From IMG/VR virus record IMGVR_UViG_3300034691_000040, positions 62,001-126,000 of that record: DNA of 64,000 bases. The stretch is one strand, 5' to 3'. The notes beneath the pieces were generated by a model. That model was not told the origin of the DNA, did no database searches, and was given only the letters and a program-made list of their open reading frames with translations. Positions 42,489 through 52,263 of this stretch are shown one piece after another. Made by a program: the position numbers and the translations under genes. The stretch's first letter is position 1; each line of letters opens with the position of its first letter. This stretch comes from a virus.

Positions 42489-44563
42489 GCTTCACCCTCC
42501 GAAGCGTTACGGCGGCGTTGGGCGATGATCTGAAGACGTTCAACAGTCTTCATGTTCTGACCAGCCATGCCGATGTCCAAATGCCACGAGAAACCACCGG
42601 AATCATCCGCGTTGTAATACGCGTTTGGTGTGATGTCAACACGACCGTCATACTTGCCAGTTGTTTTCTCAGTGACCTTGGCGTTCACGTCGTCCAGGAA
42701 CACGTCGTCCGGAGTTTCGTCATCGCCAGCCTGCTCGCGCCACACGATGTTACCGATGCGGGTCAAGTTGCAAGCGATCACTACGTTCAGGTACGAGTGA
42801 AGGATCGAGGTGTGGTTTTCGTGAATCGACTGCACGCCAGGCCAGAACAGACGGCTCATGTCGTAGCCGATAGCCAGGTTCAGACCGTTGTTCCAGTCTG
42901 GGTTGCGGGCTTCGTCGGTACGGAACCGCACGTTGTGATCACGATAACGGGTGATGGTCGTTTTCTCGCCCTTGCCGAAGCTGTAGGTCGATTTCATTTC
43001 ACCGTCTTCAGCGCCCAGATACTTGGCGCCCAGGATCAGCAGATATTCCATGAACGGAACCAGGCCGTCATAGTCATCGTTGATCAGGTAGCCGGCGTTA
43101 CCGGTGAAGCACACGCGAGTGGTCGGAGTGCCGGAGTCAGTGCTTTCCACCAGGCTACGGAACGTCGAGCGAAGCGTGATACCGATCGAGGCATCTTCTT
43201 CAGGCGTGTTCAGACGCTTCAGCACGTCTTGGGTGCAGATGTGAGGCATGACGTCAGGACGCAGGTTATGGAACGCTGCGAACTTCAGTTTGGTCGCCAC
43301 CGGGAAACCCGAGTCGAACACGGAGTCATACGGCATCAACGCGATCGACGCATATGGCACGTCGGACGCACTGAGATCGGACAACAGGGTATCAACAACC
43401 TGGTTGTATGCCTCAGTGCTTGTATCGCCATCAGCACCGCCCACCATGTAATGGTTGGACGATTCGCCGAACATCAGGCCGCCTTTATCAGGACCTTCAA
43501 CCGACAACGTGTGGTACGGGTTACCGTTGATGTCAACGCCGGTGAGGAAGTTGATCATGTCAGGTGTGGTTGGGGTGGTGTTCCCCAGGTGCGCGTCTTC
43601 AGCCGCAGCGATCAGAGTCAACATCTCGGTGATCGAAGCGTTATAGACGTGCAGCTTTTCCAACGGGCCAAAAGCAGTGAAGGTCAGCGGGTCGGTGGAC
43701 TCGTACGCCGGGATGATCACCTTGTCGGCCGAATATTGCAGCCCGGTGCTTTTGTTAATGGTGCCTTTCTTGAACGTGAAGTCAATAGTGGCCGCGTTGT
43801 TGATCGTACGGATCTGTGTAGCGGTCGATGCCGAATCAGCACGTTGAACGAACTGCATGGTGTACACGTACGAACCAACAGCGGCATGCACGGTTTCATC
43901 GGCCGGGATGCTGGAGTTGATAGTACGAGCGATCAGACGACTGCCGAGGTTGTTACCTTTGTCGCCTTCGAACCGAGCTGCTTCGTCCATTACTGGATAA
44001 AGAGCCGATACCGCGCCGTCGATGCTGGACACCAGGGTGCCAACACTTTTTGCAGCCGCGCCGAAAGTCGATTCGTTAGTCGTGGCATCCGGAAGGATGT
44101 CGAGCTTGCGATGTTGCACGCGGAAACCCAGAGCGGTAGCACCGGTAGGGATTTTATTCCCTTGAGCGTCGTACTTCAGGCTGTTGTCAGCATTACGTTC
44201 ATACAGCGGGATCTGGTCAGCAACCAGGTCTACTGCGAAACGAGCGTGAGCCTGTTTAGCGCCCGGCATTTTCATGCGGACGGTCAGAGCCTTACCGGTG
44301 TTCGACAATTGCGAACGCAGGAACAGCGACTGGTGGTTGAACCACTTGGACAGAGGCTGCAAAGTTTCTGCGCCGTAGTACGTGGTGACGGCGGCCGTGT
44401 CGACATAACGAGCACGATCGTATTCACCCCACGGGGCGTTTACCAGGAGCAACGGCAAACGAATCGGGAGGCTTTCTGCTGGTGCCACGATCGGCACTGG
44501 CGTGTCATCTTTGATGCCCTTGTTAATCACACGAGGCAATGAACTGCTCGTTGGTACGGTCAT
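42485..44563 (-). CDS. Tail sheath protein (gp29-like)
   Basis: A 692-residue protein, matching the roughly 695-residue phiKZ sheath gp29. ATG at 44563 has GGGAG eight bases upstream; the longer frame to 44602 is rejected. It begins MTVPTSSSLPRVINKG with PIRLPLLLVNAPWGEYDRARYV, which recalls the N-terminal linker region of contractile sheaths. The C-terminal part (RFRTDEARNPDWNNGLNLAIGYDMSRLFWPGVQSI) has the dense aromatic packing of the conserved sheath core. Followed, with a four-base overlap, by the tube gene. Contraction of this sheath drives the tube and spike through the envelope. Confidence 0.85.
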   Translation of the reverse strand: MTVPTSSSLPRVINKGIKDDTPVPIVAPAESLPIRLPLLLVNAPWGEYDRARYVDTAAVTTYYGAETLQPLSKWFNHQSLFLRSQLSNTGKALTVRMKMPGAKQAHARFAVDLVADQIPLYERNADNSLKYDAQGNKIPTGATALGFRVQHRKLDILPDATTNESTFGAAAKSVGTLVSSIDGAVSALYPVMDEAARFEGDKGNNLGSRLIARTINSSIPADETVHAAVGSYVYTMQFVQRADSASTATQIRTINNAATIDFTFKKGTINKSTGLQYSADKVIIPAYESTDPLTFTAFGPLEKLHVYNASITEMLTLIAAAEDAHLGNTTPTTPDMINFLTGVDINGNPYHTLSVEGPDKGGLMFGESSNHYMVGGADGDTSTEAYNQVVDTLLSDLSASDVPYASIALMPYDSVFDSGFPVATKLKFAAFHNLRPDVMPHICTQDVLKRLNTPEEDASIGITLRSTFRSLVESTDSGTPTTRVCFTGNAGYLINDDYDGLVPFMEYLLILGAKYLGAEDGEMKSTYSFGKGEKTTITRYRDHNVRFRTDEARNPDWNNGLNLAIGYDMSRLFWPGVQSIHENHTSILHSYLNVVIACNLTRIGNIVWREQAGDDETPDDVFLDDVNAKVTEKTTGKYDGRVDITPNAYYNADDSGGFSWHLDIGMAGQNMKTVERLQIIAQRRRNASEGEA

Positions 44564-44706
44564 GGTGTTACTCCCGAGTGGATTCTGCGCAGAACCTTTC
44601 AAGGATGGTATGGTTAGCTGTCTCCCAGCGGAGTCAGCATACTATTTTGTTTTTTACAGGGTGTCTTTGGTAATTATTTATTTCGTGTATATAGGAGACA
44701 AGAGCA
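44564..44706. promoter_or_regulatory. Divergent region between sheath and structural operon
   Basis: A 143-base AT-rich gap must start late transcripts in both directions: sheath-tube leftwards and the structural-terminase operon rightwards. It holds CATACTATTTTG and TGTATATAGGAGA; ACTATTT also occurs in the divergent region at 6.9 kb. No convincing host promoter is seen. Confidence 0.35.
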
Positions 44707-45606
44707 ATGTTCGAAACCCCATACCAGACGACCCCATGCGTCAGATTCGTCATGGATAAAACCCACGCAGCTATTCGCCGTTTGGAAATCGAGGATCAGT
44801 TACTCACACTGGACGGATCAGTGACTGGCGTTAAAGCCGTCCCTCCAGGCGAGCAAGGCTTTCCTCCCTTCGGCCAACCCATTACCTCTAAGCAAATTGC
44901 TTCACTTCAAGCACCCTGTGTTATCGACGGCCGTCAGCTGTTTCGCAATGATGGACGACCTGTCTTACAAAACGTTGTTGACCACGCGATTTTGAACGCT
45001 GACCTTACCACCCTTTGGTTCCGTGACGGTGCGCCGTTTCGAAAAGACCTCTTGAACCTAGGTGCATTCCCCATCAAAGTATTCTCTAACTGGATGGGTA
45101 ATCGGATCGCGCTGGGTCTGTCACTGGACTTCGGTCAAGCCAGTATCGTCAAAGCGATGATCTGCGTTTACTACATCCAGATGTGTACACCTTTGTCAGA
45201 TCATCCTACCGCCGATGAGATCGAACGTCTCATTATTCGTGCTGCTCGCTCCATTCCAGGCGTAGATGCCAATACATTGCAGAACGTATTGGGTGAGATT
45301 CCTAAGCTCACAGACCTGAAAAGTTTTGTGGATTGGGTTCACGAAAAACTTGATACACCTCGCGCCGAACAACTCAACATCGGTTTCATTTATACGGCGT
45401 TGGGATTCAGCTGGGGCGTGCAGTATCGTGAAATGGTTGCCATCGCTTTGGAATACCCACCTACCTTTATTGCACTTCTTTTCTCCTCGGTAAATGACCG
45501 TGGTTTCAAGAAGACCAGTTTGGGTAAGGTGGTTGAGAACCTTGTCTCGCGTGGCGACGACCAGGAATTTATCAAGAACGTGAATCACCTTATCGGCCGG
45601 AGATAA
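44707..45606 (+). CDS. Probable virion structural protein (299 aa)
   Basis: First gene of a plus-strand operon running to the terminase. ATG 44707 behind TAGGAGA. Mostly helical C-terminal half (NIGFIYTALGFSWGVQYREMV) and a beta-rich N-terminal half. In phiKZ the genes between terminase (gp25) and sheath (gp29) encode structural proteins, and this corresponds to the position of gp28. No enzymatic motif. Spacing to the next gene is only three bases. Confidence 0.65.
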   Translation: MFETPYQTTPCVRFVMDKTHAAIRRLEIEDQLLTLDGSVTGVKAVPPGEQGFPPFGQPITSKQIASLQAPCVIDGRQLFRNDGRPVLQNVVDHAILNADLTTLWFRDGAPFRKDLLNLGAFPIKVFSNWMGNRIALGLSLDFGQASIVKAMICVYYIQMCTPLSDHPTADEIERLIIRAARSIPGVDANTLQNVLGEIPKLTDLKSFVDWVHEKLDTPRAEQLNIGFIYTALGFSWGVQYREMVAIALEYPPTFIALLFSSVNDRGFKKTSLGKVVENLVSRGDDQEFIKNVNHLIGRR

Positions 45607-45609
45607 TCA

Positions 45610-48234
45610 ATGGTCAGTTCAACCGACTTTTTGGTAGACGACGCGTATCGTCGAGTCTGGTGCAGCCCTGAACAAGACCGTCAGAAAATCGTCGGTCCTA
45701 AGCGCTTCAGTAAACGCCAGGGTGAGATCGGTAATGTAAAGATCGGCATGCGTCAGTACAACATGCCGACCACTGGGCAGTGGTATCACTTGTTCATGAT
45801 TGGGGATCTGCTGCCTGAACAAGTCGGCATGAACACCATCGTGGATAAGTGGGTGATGGTGCAAGGGCATTGCAATGCAACCTCACTGCTAGTCAACCTT
45901 TATACTGACAAAGGACTACACATTCCTTTGCACAGGGCGTACTTTCTGTATACCCGTACTGGCGCATTGATCTTGGCCATTCTGGACAGTCCGAAGATTG
46001 CTCATTTCGGCCTGGTGCAGCCGTGGATCAGGTGGCGCAGCAACGCGTGGTTCGACAGTGGCGCTGTTCCAAAGAACGGTGGTATTGAAATCAATGGCCT
46101 CTCGCCAAAAACAGAAGCTGAGTTTTATCAGTTCCAGGCAACCTACCGCGCAGCACAGGCGAAGATTGGGTATACCTGGGCTTTTGTAAACGGGGTAAGG
46201 GTCAAGGATCTGAACCTGACTACGCTTGCTTTAGGCGACTACGTGGAGTTTGTACGCGATGCTTCAGTTAAGGAAGTACTGGAGATTCCGGTCAAGGATC
46301 TCAAAAGTTTCGATAGTATCCTGGATAATCGAGGAAAGTATCTATTGCCTCGTCCGGGTCTGGGCAGTGTCATTGATTACGCTGATGACATTGACGTCTA
46401 CGTTCTGAACTATTCGCTACCCGCCAAGTTCACGGGTTTTTACTACAACCAGAACCAGATTGATGCCGTGCGTAACGTCACCCATCGTGACTTCGCTATT
46501 GCTCAAATGTATTTGAGAAAGGGTATCGAGGAATACTGGCAGTGGAGCTACTTGAGCGATTTGCGGATTGAAGTGATCGTCAGACACAGCGGCTGGATTC
46601 GGGAATTGGTCGATGAGGCTCATCGAATCAAAGAGTTGTTTAAGCTGGATGAAGATGAGCGGCTAAAGGTCATGTTGACCTCAGTAGCTGGCGTCGACGT
46701 ATGGCGTGCCGATAACCTTGAAAACAGCGCTTATCCTGCGATCATGCGTGCAGAAGATGGCAAGATCACTCGCCAGATGGCAGAAGATGCTTACGGCTAT
46801 AATGCCATGAGTCGTCTGATCGGTGATACGCCTTTCAAACTTGCTGTCAGTGAGAAGTGGGTGAAGTTACCCTTTGGCCTGATCGGTACGGCTACCGTTT
46901 ACGAGTATGACCAGGCTGGGTTGTTGACAGGCTGGTACCTGCACGATAACTCCATCGAATACCCTGTGCGTAACACTTCGACGCGTTATATCGAAGCGTA
47001 CAGTGGTAAAGGTGGTCTTGGTCTGAGCACGGTCTACGATACGAAAACCGTACCCTTGGAATTTGGTGTTGATTACAGGTTCTACATCTGCAACATCGCC
47101 AATGGCGTATCGCTGAACAACTGGACCGACTGCACAGGTGACCTGACCAAGTACTCGATCGCCAACGGTGTTGTCACATGGGGGGTTGATTTAAAGACCC
47201 ATCACGTAGCCGTCAAGAACAGCAAGGACTTCCTGTCCTACTCGTTTGATGTCAATTACCGAGATGACCTGCTGGCATTCTCTGTGAACGTTAACGAGAT
47301 CAAAGTGGGCACTACCCCAGCACCTGGGATCATGGATATCCCACCAGGTGAGTTTGATCTGTTCATGAACCAACATGGTCTTGTCGAAGGAATCGACTAC
47401 TACGTTGAATGGCCGATGATCTGCGTGTGTGCTAAGCAGTACATGGTCGATGGTCCGATCCAGGAGTTCGTGGCTCGCGGAAGAGGGTTCCCTCACAAGG
47501 ACCTATCCCGGTACGTTCCTAAAGACTTTGGCTTTGTGAAGTACGGCGAACTCAGCCACAATGGCCGGTTTAATGTGCGTGACGATAAAGTGACGCGTAT
47601 TGAGATTGGCGGTGCGATGTATAGCCGTGATGAAGTCGGGTTTACGGAAGATGGGACCACGGTGGCGGTCGATGTGCGTAATGGCACGCCGTACCGTATC
47701 ACCCACCCCATCATTCCAATGCAGGGACTGGCGGTCAAGGATACCTACACATTGCTGGCTGAAGCTGAGGCGACTGACCAAGCGGTGGAGGACTACCTGA
47801 CAATGCTGCTGCCGGAACCCGTAGAGTCATTGCCTGACGCGATCATCAACGGTTGGTACCCGGTCTTCAGCCCGTTTGCAACAAAGCTTATCTTTGACAT
47901 GCTCAACGGCATCTTGCCGATGGATGAGTTTAAGGATGAGTATTCCAAAGACTGGCTGAAACAGCGACTGATTGGTTATACGTGGATCTTGCCATTCGAT
48001 CCAACGCTTAAAAACGTTGACACCAATTACGTCATCATTCATCCGCATCCTGAAAATGGTGTGATTGAATTGAATGTGTACCAGTACCGGCTTTTGGAAA
48101 GGGCCATCGATGTGTTTTTGGGTGGTGGTATCGAACTTAACCGTCGGTTGGTTATCGTCGAGGAAGGGTTCGAGCACTATCAGGAAGATCACCCTCATCC
48201 TCACCGCACCTGGGCTGAGTTGGGGCTTTCTTAA
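45610..48234 (+). CDS. Large virion structural protein (874 aa)
   Basis: ATG 45610 follows the previous stop by three bases, with CGGAGATAA inside the end of that gene. The protein has many Tyr/Trp and beta-rich repeats (for example KDFLSYSFDVNYRDDLLAFSVNVN), consistent with a large tail or baseplate component such as a wedge or fibre-attachment protein. No catalytic motif seen. Corresponds by position to phiKZ gp27. Followed by a GGGAGG-type hairpin before the next gene. Confidence 0.65.
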   Translation: MVSSTDFLVDDAYRRVWCSPEQDRQKIVGPKRFSKRQGEIGNVKIGMRQYNMPTTGQWYHLFMIGDLLPEQVGMNTIVDKWVMVQGHCNATSLLVNLYTDKGLHIPLHRAYFLYTRTGALILAILDSPKIAHFGLVQPWIRWRSNAWFDSGAVPKNGGIEINGLSPKTEAEFYQFQATYRAAQAKIGYTWAFVNGVRVKDLNLTTLALGDYVEFVRDASVKEVLEIPVKDLKSFDSILDNRGKYLLPRPGLGSVIDYADDIDVYVLNYSLPAKFTGFYYNQNQIDAVRNVTHRDFAIAQMYLRKGIEEYWQWSYLSDLRIEVIVRHSGWIRELVDEAHRIKELFKLDEDERLKVMLTSVAGVDVWRADNLENSAYPAIMRAEDGKITRQMAEDAYGYNAMSRLIGDTPFKLAVSEKWVKLPFGLIGTATVYEYDQAGLLTGWYLHDNSIEYPVRNTSTRYIEAYSGKGGLGLSTVYDTKTVPLEFGVDYRFYICNIANGVSLNNWTDCTGDLTKYSIANGVVTWGVDLKTHHVAVKNSKDFLSYSFDVNYRDDLLAFSVNVNEIKVGTTPAPGIMDIPPGEFDLFMNQHGLVEGIDYYVEWPMICVCAKQYMVDGPIQEFVARGRGFPHKDLSRYVPKDFGFVKYGELSHNGRFNVRDDKVTRIEIGGAMYSRDEVGFTEDGTTVAVDVRNGTPYRITHPIIPMQGLAVKDTYTLLAEAEATDQAVEDYLTMLLPEPVESLPDAIINGWYPVFSPFATKLIFDMLNGILPMDEFKDEYSKDWLKQRLIGYTWILPFDPTLKNVDTNYVIIHPHPENGVIELNVYQYRLLERAIDVFLGGGIELNRRLVIVEEGFEHYQEDHPHPHRTWAELGLS

Positions 48235-48240
48235 ATCCGC

Positions 48241-48260
48241 ATGGGAGGGTAACCTCCCAT
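48241..48260 (+). other. GGGAGG/CCTCCC hairpin with GTAA loop
   Basis: ATGGGAGG-GTAA-CCTCCCAT, an 8-bp perfect stem closed by a GNRA tetraloop, 20 bases before the next start. It hides a perfect ribosome-site-like GGGAGG. A near copy occurs at 50008-50031. Confidence 0.65.
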
Positions 48261-48279
48261 CGTACCGAGTCAAACAAAC

Positions 48280-49998
48280 ATGGCTGATATTAAAAAGCTG
48301 CTGAGTAACGGCGACACGGTCATCATTCCTGATCGCGCCAACACTGTGCTCAATTTGCAAGATTTGTACAAGTATCGGCTGGTAGATAGCGGTGCTGAAA
48401 TCATCCGCGGGGCGGGCAATCTCGTTCCTAAACAGGACGATTTGATTTACGACTACTCGATCGGCTTGATGCGCGCTGCACGAGTCGATGAATCCGATTA
48501 TCACGTTGACTTGGTTGGTTGGAAGATGCCAAGTAATTCTGGCAGCGTCGATGGTCAAGACGAACTGTTGGGTGAAGGTCCTGGTTCTCAGAGTGAAAGC
48601 TATCGCGTCATGGTCGACACGCGTAAGTTCCCCTACACTTTGGATATCAACTCACGGATGCGGGCTTACTCCGATACCGCCAAAGAGATCCGGGTATTCA
48701 GAGGGTCTGATCCATCTCCAACCGGCGAGATCATTTCGGCTAACTACGACCCAGCTACCAAAGAGTATCTGGGCGACGCTATCCCAATGAAGCTGGTGGG
48801 TACAGTTGAGGTGAACAACCTCGGCATCATGGCGCCTGTATCGGGTTACACAACCGCCGAGTTGAAGAATGGTGCTCCAGTTACAGTGGTGACGTACAAC
48901 ACCGCGGGTTCGCCAATCGACATTGCCCGCATGTTGGTCCACTTGACAAACGTGGTCCGCCATCCTGACGATTACTCGAAACGCGTTAAGTCGATTGAGC
49001 TCATCAGCCCGTATCTGTCTAAGACAGAGCCTGGTGTATTGGAAGTGCCGATTGACGCCACTGTGGCTACGCTGTCGCTGCGCGCAATGGTAACGTATAC
49101 CAACGGCCTGACAAGCATTCAAGACGTCGTAGACGAGAACGCAAACGGCAAGTTCAAATTGCTGAGTCTGATGTACTGGTCTCCACAGATTCCGGGTGAC
49201 GAACAGACGCTTGAACTGATCTACGAACTGTCTGAAGGTGAGGAATACTCCTACCTTCAAGGTGAAACTGCCAATGGTGCAGTTCGTGTTCCGTACAAGA
49301 TCCGCGCCGTCGCCAAAGACCCAGCGTTCACTCTGAAGCTGTTCTCCTACCCTGTTTGGAAGAACTCAACTCAGGGCTATGTGCTGGAGCACTGGATCTG
49401 TGACCTGGCTCGACAAGTGACTCGCCGGGCACCTGCTGCCGCTGTATCGTTGGTTGATGGTTTTGGTGCATTCGATGGCCTTGACTACCTGACCAATCAG
49501 CGTATCCGTTTCGGTGTCGATCTGTCGGTTGTCGATCCTGCGTACGCCGGTCACACGTTTGCCCAGTTGGTGCAGATCTCGCTGCTGCGTGATGCAGGAA
49601 TCGCAGGCACGACTAACTGGAAGATCAAGTTCTCCGGCAACCAGGCCAATTGGTATGGTGATTCCCTGCAAGCCAGTGTGACTGCAGCGGGCTCAGGTCT
49701 GTCCACCATCAACGTGGGTAACGACCTGGGCGATCAAGCCACCTGGTTTGATAAAGTCTATTACAACAGCGCTCCTTTGTACGATATCCAAACTGAAAAC
49801 AAAGCGCCTGAACCGACCCACTTTGTGGTCGTCACTAAAACACGGGAGTTTGAATTCCCTGTGTCGCAGTGGAACCAGAACTTGACGTTCGTTAACGATT
49901 TGACCGAAGGTCAGGTTGTTTACCTTAAATGGATCAAACGTACGTTTAACTCGGTTCTGCAACTGGGCGTGAGTGGTTTGATCGTTCACGGGGTTTAA
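48280..49998 (+). CDS. Probable virion structural protein (572 aa)
   Basis: ATG 48280. A beta-rich protein with long extended segments (YRVMVDTRKFPYTLDIN, LVGTVEVNNLGIMAPVSGY) and Gly-Asn turns typical of phage tail or baseplate proteins. Corresponds in position to phiKZ gp26, immediately before the terminase. The upstream hairpin covers the only obvious GGGAGG sequence, and no separate ribosome site is strong, so translation may depend on that structure opening or on readthrough of ribosomes from the previous gene. Function unassigned. Confidence 0.65.
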   Translation: MADIKKLLSNGDTVIIPDRANTVLNLQDLYKYRLVDSGAEIIRGAGNLVPKQDDLIYDYSIGLMRAARVDESDYHVDLVGWKMPSNSGSVDGQDELLGEGPGSQSESYRVMVDTRKFPYTLDINSRMRAYSDTAKEIRVFRGSDPSPTGEIISANYDPATKEYLGDAIPMKLVGTVEVNNLGIMAPVSGYTTAELKNGAPVTVVTYNTAGSPIDIARMLVHLTNVVRHPDDYSKRVKSIELISPYLSKTEPGVLEVPIDATVATLSLRAMVTYTNGLTSIQDVVDENANGKFKLLSLMYWSPQIPGDEQTLELIYELSEGEEYSYLQGETANGAVRVPYKIRAVAKDPAFTLKLFSYPVWKNSTQGYVLEHWICDLARQVTRRAPAAAVSLVDGFGAFDGLDYLTNQRIRFGVDLSVVDPAYAGHTFAQLVQISLLRDAGIAGTTNWKIKFSGNQANWYGDSLQASVTAAGSGLSTINVGNDLGDQATWFDKVYYNSAPLYDIQTENKAPEPTHFVVVTKTREFEFPVSQWNQNLTFVNDLTEGQVVYLKWIKRTFNSVLQLGVSGLIVHGV

Positions 49999-50007
49999 AT
50001 GTCTCAG

Positions 50008-50031
50008 CCATGGGAGGGTGACCTCCCATGG
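50008..50031 (+). other. GGGAGG/CCTCCC hairpin with GTGA loop
   Basis: CCATGGGAGG-GTGA-CCTCCCATGG, a 10-bp perfect stem with GNRA loop, 25 bases before the terminase ATG. Compare 48241-48260. Confidence 0.68.
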
Positions 50032-50056
50032 TCGTTACTATGCCGCAGGAGCATTC

Positions 50057-52222
50057 ATGGCAATTCTTTATAAAAAGGATTGGGAGAAATACCCAACCGC
50101 TGTTGCAAACGTTTATTCAGCAAACGAATCTTGGGTCCAAATGGCGTTTAAGCTTAAAGCCATGGGGGTACAGAACTGGGAGTGGTCTCTTGCTTTAATC
50201 CAACCGCAGTTGGTGGGTGTTGATATCTGGTCTACCGAACTGACCCTCAATCAGAAAATCATGATTCTGAACGAGTGTGAATGGAACCCATGGTTCGTAT
50301 TACGCGAAGTCATGCGGGTCCCTGCTAAGTCAGGTGGCGGTACTGGATACTTGGGGGCAAACCGGGGTAACCTGGCATTGTTCTGGTGTTTCTTTAACTC
50401 ATTCATGGTCTATCTGCAACAGATCCGTCAGACGGGTAAATCCCTGAACGTACGTATCCTGGTTGTGGCATGGCACACCTTCTGGGCTCGTGGCGCTCAA
50501 CACATCCTCTTCACCAAGAGTGACTTGCGGGTTGAAGAGATCAAGGAATACAAACTGATCCGTAGTTTCATTCCTTCATGGATGTGGGAATCACACCCTA
50601 AAGATTCCGATAACCAAACAGCCTTTACAACACTGTCACGCGGTAATAGCACCAAAACTTACATCCCTACCATGGAAGAAGAGAACGCCAACAAAGTGGG
50701 GCGTGGTACAACCCCTACTCTGGTGACGACGGACGAAGGTCCCTTCTTGAAGCACGCCAGGATCTCCGTTGTATCGCTCCTGTCTGCCACGGGTGCGTCG
50801 TTTCGTGAGGCTGAAGCAAAAGGCGCCATGTTTGGTGTTATCTTTACAACAACGGCGGGTGACTTGTCGACGGAGTCCGGTAAGTACTTCTACAACAAGA
50901 TCAAACGTCTGTCGATGCACTTCTCTGAGTTTCTGTACGATAGCGCTAACCGTGAAGAGGCCATTGCTATCATCTTGGCTAACGGCGCTCGTGAAGAACC
51001 TCGTGTGGACATTACCTTCAGTCACCGTCAACTCGGCATTGAAGATGATGACCTGCGTAAAATGATTGCACGGGCATCGGGTGAGATCGACCAGACCAAA
51101 CGTGACTACCTGAACCAATGGACATTCGGTAGTGCGGCTAACCCAATTCCGCCTCAGATCCTTGAGCAGATCCGTCGTGGTATTAACGATCAGGTGATCA
51201 GTCAACAAGACGCCAAGAACTACTTTAGTATCAGGTTCCACCTACCACCTAGTGAAGTCGCCAAACGTCACAGCGTCCTTGGGATGGATACCTCGAACGC
51301 CATTGGTCGAGATGCTATCTCCGGTATCCTGACCGATGTGGAGACGGGTGAAACGCTTGCAGCTTGGACAGTGAGTGAATCCAACCTCAGTATCTTCACC
51401 ATGTGGCTGGCTGGGCTGTTTGAACTCTGGCCTTTGATGACCATGGTTCCTGAAGCTAAATCATCCTGGGATGGTATCCGTGACCGTTTGCTGATCGAAC
51501 TGCCTCTGCGTGGCATTGACCCTGGTCGTCGTATTTACAGCCGGGTAGTCGACGATTCTGAAAACAGCGATATGGACCGTCGTCGTTACAGGGAATACTC
51601 TCAGGGGTCGCCTTCTGAGCGTAAGTACGCACCGTTCCGTAATCAGTTTGGTTTCCCTACATCGTCTTCTTTGCGGGACACGCTGTACGGGGAAATCTTG
51701 CGTGAGGCTACACGTCATGGTCCAACGTTAATCCGTGACCAGTTGCTGGTGGATGAGCTGTCGAGTCTTGTAATGAAACGTGGCCGTATTGACCACGCTG
51801 CATCCGGGCACGATGACCATGTAATCTCATGGCTGATGAATCAATGGTTCTTGCGCTATGCCCGTAACTACGATCACTACGGTATCTCTTCGAGGTCTGT
51901 GTTGTCGAGGTTGCGTCAAGCGGCTATTGCGCACGATCCAAAAGAAACATCGAAACTGATGCGTCAGGAAAAGATCAAGCGTCAAATCGTTGAACTTGAA
52001 GAACGGATGGAAAATGCTAAGTCGGCTATGGAAGCGGCTTACTACAGCAACCGTTTGAAATCTATTCGTTCTGAATTGGTTGAAGACGATAGCGTTCCGA
52101 TCGACAGTGTGGATAGCGCAGCAGAACGTGGACGTGAGTCCCGGATCAGCAACGCGAAAGAGAAATACCGCGGTGGTTCTCTGGCAGAGCAAATCCGCCA
52201 GGGCATCAATACTCGCAGATAA
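50057..52222 (+). CDS. Terminase large subunit (gp25-like)
   Basis: A 721-residue DNA-packaging motor. The ATPase half has a Walker A-like QTGKS at residues 125-129, Walker B TLVTTDE with Asp226-Glu227, and a coupling motif FTTTAG near 263-268. The nuclease half shows VLGMDTSN (Asp near 411, RNase H-like first acid) and GHDDHV near 585 (metal-binding acids). This is the domain order of T4 gp17-type terminases: ATPase translocating DNA into the prohead, then nuclease cutting it. ATG 50057 with AGGAG is chosen over an upstream in-frame ATG. A shared hairpin terminator follows the stop codon. No small terminase is evident here, as in other phiKZ-like phages. Confidence 0.9.
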   Translation: MAILYKKDWEKYPTAVANVYSANESWVQMAFKLKAMGVQNWEWSLALIQPQLVGVDIWSTELTLNQKIMILNECEWNPWFVLREVMRVPAKSGGGTGYLGANRGNLALFWCFFNSFMVYLQQIRQTGKSLNVRILVVAWHTFWARGAQHILFTKSDLRVEEIKEYKLIRSFIPSWMWESHPKDSDNQTAFTTLSRGNSTKTYIPTMEEENANKVGRGTTPTLVTTDEGPFLKHARISVVSLLSATGASFREAEAKGAMFGVIFTTTAGDLSTESGKYFYNKIKRLSMHFSEFLYDSANREEAIAIILANGAREEPRVDITFSHRQLGIEDDDLRKMIARASGEIDQTKRDYLNQWTFGSAANPIPPQILEQIRRGINDQVISQQDAKNYFSIRFHLPPSEVAKRHSVLGMDTSNAIGRDAISGILTDVETGETLAAWTVSESNLSIFTMWLAGLFELWPLMTMVPEAKSSWDGIRDRLLIELPLRGIDPGRRIYSRVVDDSENSDMDRRRYREYSQGSPSERKYAPFRNQFGFPTSSSLRDTLYGEILREATRHGPTLIRDQLLVDELSSLVMKRGRIDHAASGHDDHVISWLMNQWFLRYARNYDHYGISSRSVLSRLRQAAIAHDPKETSKLMRQEKIKRQIVELEERMENAKSAMEAAYYSNRLKSIRSELVEDDSVPIDSVDSAAERGRESRISNAKEKYRGGSLAEQIRQGINTRR

Positions 52223-52225
52223 CAG

Positions 52226-52258
52226 CATAGAGCCCGGTCGCAATGACCGGGCTCTATG
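52226..52258. terminator. CATA/TATG hairpin at convergent junction
   Basis: A 14-bp perfect stem (CATAGAGCCCGGTC with its complement) around GCAAT; near twin of 17703-17735 with a compensated pair change. Confidence 0.8.
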
Positions 52259-52263
52259 TCGCT

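Noticed and set aside
42476-44542. Open frame of 688 codons on the plus strand across the tail sheath and tube genes
   Set aside because: It mirrors the sheath gene's third-position bias, has no ribosome site or domain logic, and the opposite strand encodes a clear sheath-tube pair.
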